From: Microbulbifer thermotolerans
Lineage (GTDB): Bacteria > Pseudomonadota > Gammaproteobacteria > Pseudomonadales > Cellvibrionaceae
DNA: 64,000 nt
Assembly (NCBI RefSeq): GCF_900112305.1
Contig: NZ_FOKT01000001.1
Location: 372,001 to 436,000 of the forward strand
Direction: 5' to 3'
Shown: piece after piece, positions 58,207-64,000 of the stretch
How the letters are laid out: every line of letters begins with the position of its first letter
Position numbering within the stretch: the first letter of the stretch is position 1
The notes under the pieces: model-generated
Told to the model about the DNA's origin: nothing
The model's input: the letters and a program-made list of their open reading frames with translations, nothing else
Databases searched by the model: none
Translations under genes and position numbers: made by a program

Positions 58207-59574
58207 ATGACAGAACTGGTGCGCCGCTGGCGCCGCTTTTTCACTTCCCTGTGGGCTCTGTTCAACGAGAAAAATTGCCGCCAGAGCGCCGCGGCACTTA
58301 CTTATATGACGCTGTTCGCCATAGTGCCGCTGGTAACGGTCAGCTATTCCATGCTGTCTTTGTTTCCGGATTTTGCCGGTCTGGAAAGCAAGTTGCAGGA
58401 GCAGATTTTTTCCCACTTCGTACCGGAGAGCGGGCGCGAGGTACAGGAGTATATCAGTAGCTTTTCCTCCCAGGCTCAGCGCCTTACCGGTGTCGGCATT
58501 GCGATACTGTTGGTGACCGCGGGGTTGATGTTGCGCAATATCGAAGAGACGTTCAACGCGATCTGGGATATTCCGCGAGGGCGCAGCGGAATTTCCAGTT
58601 TTCTGCTCTACTGGGCCATTTTAAGCCTGGGGCCGATTTTGCTCGGTGCCGGTATGGCGGCCACCACTTATCTCTTTTCTCAAAAACTGTTTCTGCCGGA
58701 GGGGGATACCCTTGGCCTGTTGCCGATTGTGCTGCGGGTATTGCCGTGGATATTTACCGCCATCGCCTTCACCCTGCTGTTTATCGCGGTACCCAATTGT
58801 CGGGTACCACTGCGTCACGGTTTGGTCGGCGGCGTGATTACCGCTTTTGCGTTTGAAGTGGCCAAATATCTTTTCGGGCTGTTGGTAGCGCGCAGTTCTG
58901 TGCAAGTGATTTATGGTGCCTTCGCCTTTGTTCCCCTGTTCCTGATCTGGATCTACCTGATGTGGATCATCGTACTGGCCGGCTGCGTGCTGGTGCGCAC
59001 GCTCACCGCCTATCATGCGGCCACCCACGGTAGAAGCTATTCGGATGTGGAAGCGACGCTGGTGTTGTTGTGGGCGTTGTTCAAAAAATACCGGCGCGGT
59101 TTGCCGCTGGGAGAAGAGGATATCTCCCGCGCGGGGATCAAACCTGCCCAGTGGCGGCATATCCGCCAAGTGTTACAGGACCACAAGCTGATCACCCAGA
59201 CGGAGCGCAATGATTATGTGCTGGCGCGAGATCTGGATTCCCTGTCGCTGATGGATCTGGTTGAATGGCTCAGCCCCGCACCCATGGCGGCGCGAAGCCA
59301 CTGTGACCTGCAAAGGTTGCCCTGGTACAGTGCAGTGGAACAGCGCTTTGCGGAATCGCGGCAGTATGCTGGTGAACAGCTGTCGCTGGGGTTGGGTGAG
59401 TTATTCCGCAGTGCGTTGGAAGGCGAGCTTGCTGCAGGTGCCGACGAGGCACACGGGGAAAAAAAGAGCAAGAGTAGACGCGGAGGGGGTAAGCGTGGAT
59501 CCACAAACGGGAAATCAGAAGACGATTCTGTGGGCAGCCTTACTGTGCTTGGCCGCGGCAATAAGCGGCTGTGA
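58207..59574 (+). CDS. YihY/virulence factor BrkB family inner-membrane protein
   Basis: 455 residues. Six hydrophobic helices occupy about residues 35-280, with the family marks RQSAAALTYMTLFAIVPL, IEETFNAIWDIPRGR and YGAFAFVPLFLIWIYL. The C-terminal 170 residues are soluble, with a winged-helix-like part and a Lys/Arg/Gly-rich end. Formerly annotated as ribonuclease BN; that name is wrong for this family. Start MTELVRRW at 58207 is preferred to the open upstream frame. It overlaps the next gene by 80 nt. Confidence 0.9.
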   Translation: MTELVRRWRRFFTSLWALFNEKNCRQSAAALTYMTLFAIVPLVTVSYSMLSLFPDFAGLESKLQEQIFSHFVPESGREVQEYISSFSSQAQRLTGVGIAILLVTAGLMLRNIEETFNAIWDIPRGRSGISSFLLYWAILSLGPILLGAGMAATTYLFSQKLFLPEGDTLGLLPIVLRVLPWIFTAIAFTLLFIAVPNCRVPLRHGLVGGVITAFAFEVAKYLFGLLVARSSVQVIYGAFAFVPLFLIWIYLMWIIVLAGCVLVRTLTAYHAATHGRSYSDVEATLVLLWALFKKYRRGLPLGEEDISRAGIKPAQWRHIRQVLQDHKLITQTERNDYVLARDLDSLSLMDLVEWLSPAPMAARSHCDLQRLPWYSAVEQRFAESRQYAGEQLSLGLGELFRSALEGELAAGADEAHGEKKSKSRRGGGKRGSTNGKSEDDSVGSLTVLGRGNKRL

Positions 59575-59962
59575 TTCCGGCGAGCGGATGCTCTCTGTTG
59601 ACGGCGAGGGGCTCGAACCGGCCGGCCGGGTGTTGCTGGTCAATTACTGGGCCGAGTGGTGTGCGCCCTGTCGGGAGGAGATTCCCGCACTGAATACACT
59701 AGCCCAAAGCGCGGAGACAGTGTTGGTCGTAGGCATCAATTATGACGCCTTACCTGCCGAGCAAACGCGGACGCAGATGGAAAAGCTGGGCATCGTCTTT
59801 CCGGTTTTGGTGGAGGAACCGCCTTACCGCTGGGGACAGCCCCGCCCGGACATATTGCCGAGTACTTTTGTGATCGACCCGGATGGCCAGTGGCGGGAGA
59901 CGCTGGTCGGGCCGCAAACCCTTGAGCAGTTGAAGGCGGCGGTGGAGCGAAGCCGCTTATAG
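59495..59962 (+). CDS. TlpA-like thioredoxin-family lipoprotein
   Basis: 155 residues from GTG 59495, which has GGAGGGGG upstream. A hydrophobic signal ends in AAISGC, a lipobox, so the protein should be anchored in the envelope. The thioredoxin fold carries the redox pair in WAEWCAPCREEIP and a cis-Pro region LPSTFVID. Probable periplasmic disulfide reductase or oxidase. The first 80 nt overlap the end of the yihY gene in another frame. The yihY-thioredoxin order is also present in Pseudomonas (PA0951-PA0953 region). Confidence 0.88.
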   Translation: MDPQTGNQKTILWAALLCLAAAISGCDSGERMLSVDGEGLEPAGRVLLVNYWAEWCAPCREEIPALNTLAQSAETVLVVGINYDALPAEQTRTQMEKLGIVFPVLVEEPPYRWGQPRPDILPSTFVIDPDGQWRETLVGPQTLEQLKAAVERSRL

Positions 59963-60051
59963 CGCTATAACAAATGCAACTATAGGGTCGTCGCCCGTCA
60001 CTGTTAGCATGCCGCGACTTTTTCACAGTGACCGGACGGAACCCTCACAAC

Positions 60052-61416
60052 ATGCAATTGAGTTCGCTGCTTTTCTTACTCATCTTTTTCATACTGTTCT
60101 GGCCCTTGTACCGCTGGCATAGGAGTCGGGCGTCTCTGGCGCCGGCGGTATTCGCCGGGCTGACACTGGGAGTCCTGTTCGGCGGTCTGTTGCAAGTGGC
60201 GCGCGGCTGGGGTGTGGTGCCCGCGGAATTATTGCCGTGGATAAGCATGGTGGGCGACAGCTATGTCAATCTGCTACACCTGTTGGTGATGCCGCTGGTG
60301 CTCATCTCGATTCTCGCCGCGGTGGTCAAAGTAAGCCACACTCAGGCACTGGGCAAAATCAGTGTTTCGGTGCTGGCAGTGTTACTCGGCACCACGGCAA
60401 TCGCGGCTCTGATCGGCGTCGCCATGGCGCTGTTGTTTGATCTTTCTGCTGCCGGGTTGGTAGAGGGCGCCCGTGAAGCGGCTCGGGTTGAGGTGCTCAA
60501 CGAGCGCATAGGAAGGGTCACGGGTCTTAGCCTTCCTGAAATCCTTACTTCTTTCGTCCCCAAAAATATTTTCTTCGATCTGAGCGGCGCGCGTGATACT
60601 TCCGTGATCGCTGTGGTGATCTTTGCCGTGCTCTTGGGGGTGGCGGCGCTGGCGGTGCGTCGGGAGTTTCCGCAGGAGGGGGCCGAGATAGAGCGTTTCG
60701 TCCATGTGGCTCAGGTGTGGGTGATGAAACTGGTGCGGCTGATTATGGCTTTTACGCCCTATGGGGTTATGGCCCTGGTGGCCGGTCTCATTGCCAAGTC
60801 CAGCTGGGCGGATATTCTCAATTTGTTCAATTTCGTCGTAGCCTCCTTCGCCGCGATTGCGCTGATGTTCCTGGTGCATGGCCTGCTGTTACTTGTTAAC
60901 GGCATCAGCCCGCTGCGCTATTTTTCCAAGGTGTGGCCTGTGCTGGTGTTCGCTTTCAGCTCCCGCTCCAGCGCCGCCACCATTCCCCTCAATGTGGAGA
61001 CGCAGGTAGAGGCGCTGCGCAATTCTCCCGCTATTGCCAATTTCTCCGCTTCCTTCGGTGCCACCATCGGCCAGAATGGCTGCGCCGGTATTTATCCGGC
61101 GATGCTGGCGGTTATGGTGGCGCTGCCCATGGGCGTCGATGTGCTGGACCCGGTGTGGCTCGCCACCCTGGTGGCGGTGGTGGTGATCAGCTCTTTTGGT
61201 ATCGCCGGTGTCGGAGGTGGGGCCACATTTGCCGCGCTGGTGGTGTTGCCGGCCATGGGGCTGCCGGTGACCATCGCCGCGCTGCTGATATCCGTGGAAC
61301 CACTGATCGATATGGCTCGCACCGCGCTAAACGTCAACGGCGCCATGACCGCCGGCACCCTGACCCAGCGCTGGCTCGGCAGAGAAGTGCCGGGGCCGGA
61401 GATTATCGAAGGCTGA
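60052..61416 (+). CDS. Dicarboxylate/amino acid:cation symporter (TcyP-like)
   Basis: 454 residues of the DAACS family. About eight helices plus re-entrant loops; FSSRSSAATIPLNVE is the serine-rich HP1 loop (SSRSSAATIP), NFSASFGATIGQNGCAGIYPAM the helix-7 motif region (GATIGQNGCAG), and EPLIDMARTALNVNG helix 8. These variants are typical of the YdjN/TcyP cystine-sulfur group more than of glutamate carriers. ATG 60052 is preferred to GTG 60028. Confidence 0.88.
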   Translation: MQLSSLLFLLIFFILFWPLYRWHRSRASLAPAVFAGLTLGVLFGGLLQVARGWGVVPAELLPWISMVGDSYVNLLHLLVMPLVLISILAAVVKVSHTQALGKISVSVLAVLLGTTAIAALIGVAMALLFDLSAAGLVEGAREAARVEVLNERIGRVTGLSLPEILTSFVPKNIFFDLSGARDTSVIAVVIFAVLLGVAALAVRREFPQEGAEIERFVHVAQVWVMKLVRLIMAFTPYGVMALVAGLIAKSSWADILNLFNFVVASFAAIALMFLVHGLLLLVNGISPLRYFSKVWPVLVFAFSSRSSAATIPLNVETQVEALRNSPAIANFSASFGATIGQNGCAGIYPAMLAVMVALPMGVDVLDPVWLATLVAVVVISSFGIAGVGGGATFAALVVLPAMGLPVTIAALLISVEPLIDMARTALNVNGAMTAGTLTQRWLGREVPGPEIIEG

Positions 61417-61528
61417 AAATGGTCAGTGCTCTCTGTCAACCGATTTCGCCTGTTGGCGTTATGGATGAGTGAAGTCGTTGAATCCGGCTCGTTTGAATCT
61501 CCATACAAATAAGCACAGGGAGCAAACT

Positions 61529-61903
61529 ATGAAAAAACTGATTTTGCCCACAGTGGTTGCCGCCGGTCTGCTGTTTTCAACCCCATTGTTGGCGGACAGC
61601 GATGCCGCCGAGCGTTTAGACAATCGGGGTGACCGTATCGAAAATCGCCTCGACCGGAAGGGTGACCGCATCGACCAGCGCCTGGACAACAAAGGCGATC
61701 GCATCGATAGGCGCCTGGATCGCAAAGCCGAACGCGCGGAGGCCAATGGCAACGACAAACTGGCGGAGCGTCTGGATCGCAAGGGCGACCGCATCGACCG
61801 GCGCCTGGATAATAAAGGCGACCGCATCGACAACCGTCTGGACCGCAAAGGAGACCGCATAGACCGCCGTATGGACCGTCGTGGCCGGGCATTGAGCGAT
61901 TAA
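61529..61903 (+). CDS. Secreted protein of 11-residue R-L-D-x-K-G-D-R-I-D repeats
   Basis: 124 residues. A signal peptide (MKKLILPTVVAAGLLFS...LLA|DS) is followed by about seven copies of an 11-residue unit, consensus RLDRKGDRIDR/N, broken once by a longer KAERAEANGNDKLAE unit. The 33-bp DNA units are similar but not identical. The protein is highly charged with alternating Arg/Lys and Asp/Glu. The hendecad spacing would suit a helical rod. No known function; I do not recognise the family with certainty. Confidence 0.85.
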   Translation: MKKLILPTVVAAGLLFSTPLLADSDAAERLDNRGDRIENRLDRKGDRIDQRLDNKGDRIDRRLDRKAERAEANGNDKLAERLDRKGDRIDRRLDNKGDRIDNRLDRKGDRIDRRMDRRGRALSD

Positions 61904-61934
61904 TGTCGGGTAATTTTGTTTTGTTCGCCCAGTC

Positions 61935-62070
61935 ACTGGGTTTGGTTCCGGGGCGTTCGAGCCGCGGGGTAGGCATTGTGGCAAGGCGGAGGATTTCCCG
62001 CAGCACCGTCCGAGACGCTTCCGTCACGGACGGTTTGCAACGGCCATTCCATTACATGACTCCCTGGTAC
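61935..62070 (-). repeat. Possible very degraded copy H of the palindromic element
   Basis: TGGTTCCGGGGCGTTCGAG and the later CCGTCCG...CGGACGG hairpin keep the order and spacing seen in copy G and the inverse of the full copies. No terminal repeats remain, so this is tentative. The rest of the 288-nt gap before the sigma-factor gene shows nothing. Confidence 0.3.
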
Positions 62071-62191
62071 ACATCGGCCAGAGATTGCACCGAACCCAGG
62101 GCGTGGAAGCCTCGAGAACTCAATCACGGCCGCTCGCTGTAATTGGCGGCAAAATGGAATTTTCTGCACGAAACAGCGTCGATCGGCATTC

Positions 62192-62719
62192 ATGAATCAA
62201 TTTCTGGCCTCGGTGGAACGGCGGGCATTTACTATGGCGAGGCTGGCAGTGGGCAATCCCGACGACGCCCTGGACATTGTGCAGGACGCCATGTTGGCCC
62301 TGGTGAAAAACTATCGCCACCGGGATAGGGCAGAGTGGAGGCCGCTTTTTTTCACCATCCTCAACAACCGCATTACCGACTGGCACCGCCGCCGCAATAC
62401 GATCTCCCGCTGGCAATTGCTGAGGGAAAGACTGGTGGGAGACTCCGCCGAAGACGCCGAGCTTGACCCGGGTGATCTGCCGGGCCCACAGGCCGCCGCT
62501 CCGGATCGGGCGCTGATCAGTGAGCGTACACTGGACGCTATAGACTCGGCTGTGGGCCGATTGCCCCTGCGTCAGCAGCAGGCCTTTTTGTTGCGTTGTG
62601 TAGAGGGGTTTGATGTGGCGGAAACCGCCCGCGCCATGTCCTGTAGCGGCGGCAGTGTAAAGACCCACTTGTCCCGCGCGCTTGCCACACTGCGCAAACA
62701 CCTGGAGGATTTGCGATGA
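62192..62719 (+). CDS. ECF-type RNA polymerase sigma factor
   Basis: 175 residues. Region 2 (about residues 10-75) has the DDALDIVQDAMLALVKNY helix, shown here as DIVQDAMLALVKNY, and the FFTILNNRITDWHRRR core-binding/-10 part. A 40-residue linker follows, then region 4 with LPLRQQQAFLLRCVEGFDVAETA and the SGGSVKTHLSRALATL helix-turn-helix. The end overlaps the next gene (ATGA), which points to a co-translated partner, probably its anti-sigma factor. Confidence 0.92.
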   Translation: MNQFLASVERRAFTMARLAVGNPDDALDIVQDAMLALVKNYRHRDRAEWRPLFFTILNNRITDWHRRRNTISRWQLLRERLVGDSAEDAELDPGDLPGPQAAAPDRALISERTLDAIDSAVGRLPLRQQQAFLLRCVEGFDVAETARAMSCSGGSVKTHLSRALATLRKHLEDLR

Positions 62720-63072
62720 AGCCGTCTGTCCCGAAATCCGACAGCAACCGACGCGTGATCGACGCCGCCCGCGAAGTGATGGCGCGTCGCGACCGCGAGC
62801 TGGACGGCGAGACGCTGGCGAGCCTGCGCTGCGCCCGCGCCCGAGCGCTGGAGGCGCAGCGTGTGCGGGCACCTGTATGGCTGCCCGCCGGTGCCGCGGT
62901 GGCCGCAGCTGTGGTGGTGGCGCTCTTGTGGACTCGTGCGCCCGAGCCGGAAGCGGAGCTTTTTGCCGGTGGTGAATGGTTGCTGGAGGATGGTATGGAA
63001 ATCGAATTGATGGAGGAAATGGATTTCTACCAGTGGCTTGCAGAGGAGGCGCTGGATGATCACTCTTCCTGA
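62716..63072 (+). CDS. Single-pass membrane protein, probable anti-sigma or DUF3619-like partner
   Basis: 118 residues: a basic cytoplasmic N-terminus (1-52), one membrane helix (about 55-73) and a short, very acidic outer segment (about 75-118). Start overlaps the sigma-factor stop. The topology and place fit an anti-sigma factor. No zinc-binding HxxxCxxC motif of the ZAS type is present. Sigma-DUF3619-DUF3106 neighbourhoods exist in other proteobacteria, which suggests the DUF3619 alternative. Confidence 0.7.
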   Translation: MKPSVPKSDSNRRVIDAAREVMARRDRELDGETLASLRCARARALEAQRVRAPVWLPAGAAVAAAVVVALLWTRAPEPEAELFAGGEWLLEDGMEIELMEEMDFYQWLAEEALDDHSS

Positions 63073-63301
63073 TCCGCGCCGACTGGGGCTTTTCCTGTTG
63101 CTTTTGCCTATTTCGCTCCTCGCAGCGGATCCGAAAGCACAATCCGCGTTGGATGCAGATTTTTTGCTGTTTCTGAACGAGTGGGTCGACGACTCGGGAG
63201 AAGTTTTCGAGCCCGATAACTTGGAGCCGTCGCGGGAAGTGCCGCCGAGTGAAACGGAAGAGGGGCAGGCGGCCCGACCACAGGAGGAAGGTGATGCTTA
63301 G
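63056..63301 (+). CDS. Small exported acidic protein in the sigma-factor operon
   Basis: 81 residues from ATG 63056 with GAGGAGG upstream, overlapping the previous gene by 17 nt. An N-terminal signal-like segment (LGLFLLLLPISLLAAD) precedes a short acidic, Pro/Glu-rich domain. No recognised family. The chain of overlapping starts argues that it is real. Confidence 0.65.
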   Translation: MITLPDPRRLGLFLLLLPISLLAADPKAQSALDADFLLFLNEWVDDSGEVFEPDNLEPSREVPPSETEEGQAARPQEEGDA

Positions 63302-63725
63302 ATGGTTGATAGTAACGCTGACCGAGACTGTCGGCCTGGCGCTTCTCCTGTTCGCTGCGGGGGTAAGCGCGGCGGATTGGCAGAGTCTGAGCGACGGCGA
63401 GCGGCGCATTTTACAGCGCTTCGAGGAACGCTGGCCGGACCTCTCCGAGACACAACAGCAAAAGCTCCTCAACGGTGCCCGCCGCTGGGCGGCGATGACA
63501 CCGGAGCAGCGCCAGCGGGCGCAGGAGCAATACCGCAAATGGCAGGATTTGCCACCAGAGCGCCGCAAAAAACTGCGGGAGGCATACCGGCGTTTCAAGG
63601 CGCTGCCGCCAGAGCAGCGCGCGCGCATCCTCAAGGCGCGCAAGAAATTTCGCCAGCTGTCCCCCGAGCAGCGGCGCTGGCTGCGCGAACAGTGGCGTCG
63701 GCGCAGGCTGAGTAATGAAGACTGA
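63294..63725 (+). CDS. DUF3106 exported protein
   Basis: 143 residues from ATG 63294 (CAGGAGGAAGG upstream), overlapping the preceding stop. Signal peptide to about residue 25, then a strongly basic helical protein with repeated LSPEQRRW / LPPERRKK / LPPEQRAR / MTPEQRQR units of 12-18 residues, the hallmark of DUF3106. Function unknown; the charge is opposite to that of the two small acidic proteins encoded just upstream, so a complex is possible. Confidence 0.8.
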   Translation: MLRWLIVTLTETVGLALLLFAAGVSAADWQSLSDGERRILQRFEERWPDLSETQQQKLLNGARRWAAMTPEQRQRAQEQYRKWQDLPPERRKKLREAYRRFKALPPEQRARILKARKKFRQLSPEQRRWLREQWRRRRLSNED

Positions 63726-63805
63726 TGTCAGCAGCGGAGATTCAGCTTCGATTCATTCCCCCAGCTTTAACCTTTCCCCGTCGATAATCTACGGGAGAAA
63801 GCACC

Positions 63806-64000
63806 GTGAAATACTACAAGCAGCTCCTCGTCGCCGCTCTGGTGGCCGGATTGGTGGGCTTTAGTGCCTGCGCCAGTGCTGGTGACAGCGGTTATTACCC
63901 CCACGATGGTTACGACTACGCTAGGGTGGTGAGCGCGACCCCAGTGTATACCGATGTCCAGGTGCAAACCCCGCGCACCCAGTGTTGGGACGAGCAGGTG
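63806..64000 (+). CDS. Glycine-zipper-type outer-membrane lipoprotein, 3' end cut by window edge
   Basis: Starts at GTG 63806 (GGGAGAAA upstream) and stays open for all 65 remaining codons. MKYYKQLLVAALVAG...FSAC gives a lipoprotein signal with the lipidated Cys about residue 20. DYARVVSATPVYTDVQVQTPR and CWDEQV, here cited as DYARVVSATPVY and CWDEQV, are typical of the SlyB/17-kDa antigen-like glycine-zipper family; the zipper itself lies beyond the window. Confidence 0.75.
   Translation, partial: MKYYKQLLVAALVAGLVGFSACASAGDSGYYPHDGYDYARVVSATPVYTDVQVQTPRTQCWDEQV

Noticed and set aside
58207..59574. Ribonuclease BN
   Set aside because: The old name for YihY proteins is a mis-annotation; the sequence is a multi-helix membrane protein without nuclease motifs.

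Overview
The window is about 64 kb of gene-dense, GC-rich chromosome from a gammaproteobacterium. Gene content and order (nrdA with two ATP cones, leuCDB-asd-usg-fimV-truA-trpF...accD-folC-dedD-cvpA-purF-metZ, wrbA-arsC-yihY-thioredoxin) match the Pseudomonas/Cellvibrionales backbone. A marine Cellvibrionales organism such as Microbulbifer or a relative is my best guess. This is inferred from synteny and protein style; I ran no database search.

Layout. 0-12 kb: a DTW-domain tRNA-modification gene cut by the left edge, nrdAB with a recognisable NrdR/DnaA-controlled promoter, argF-argD, grxD, bacterioferritin, a DUF2254 membrane protein, bfd and a 2-Cys peroxiredoxin. 12-24 kb: a secreted serine hydrolase, htpG behind a sigma-32 promoter, gpsA-DUF4389-sixA, an alpha/beta hydrolase, a CHMI-like isomerase, folE, prmB-aroC, an outer-membrane protein and a LysR regulator divergent from leu. 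24-44 kb: a long biosynthetic block of leucine, aspartate-semialdehyde, the polar hub protein FimV, truA, trpFBA, accD, folC, dedD, cvpA, purF and metZ. 44-49 kb: a MoxR/DUF58/TgpA-type transglutaminase operon and an MFS exporter. 49-54 kb: a three-gene minus-strand cluster (HAD phosphatase, glucosyl-3-phosphoglycerate synthase, GH13 phosphorylase) that should make and phosphorolyse the compatible solute glucosylglycerate. 54-62 kb: sppA, DUF2069-wrbA-arsC, yihY and a lipoprotein thioredoxin that overlap by 80 nt, and a dicarboxylate/cystine-type symporter. 61.5-64 kb: a secreted protein built of 11-residue repeats and an ECF sigma factor operon with small envelope proteins, then a glycine-zipper-type lipoprotein cut by the right edge.

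The most unusual non-genic signal is a family of about 213-bp imperfect palindromes. They have 20-bp terminal inverted repeats, TTAA (once TTAT) target duplications, and internal stems that differ between copies yet stay paired. Three full copies, one nested interrupted copy and several degraded copies lie between genes, often exactly at stop codons. One terminal repeat supplies the stop codon of asd, and one copy sits inside the glucosylglycerate operon. They look like non-autonomous MITE-type elements; no transposase gene is present in the window.

No rRNA, tRNA, CRISPR array, prophage or intact insertion sequence was seen.
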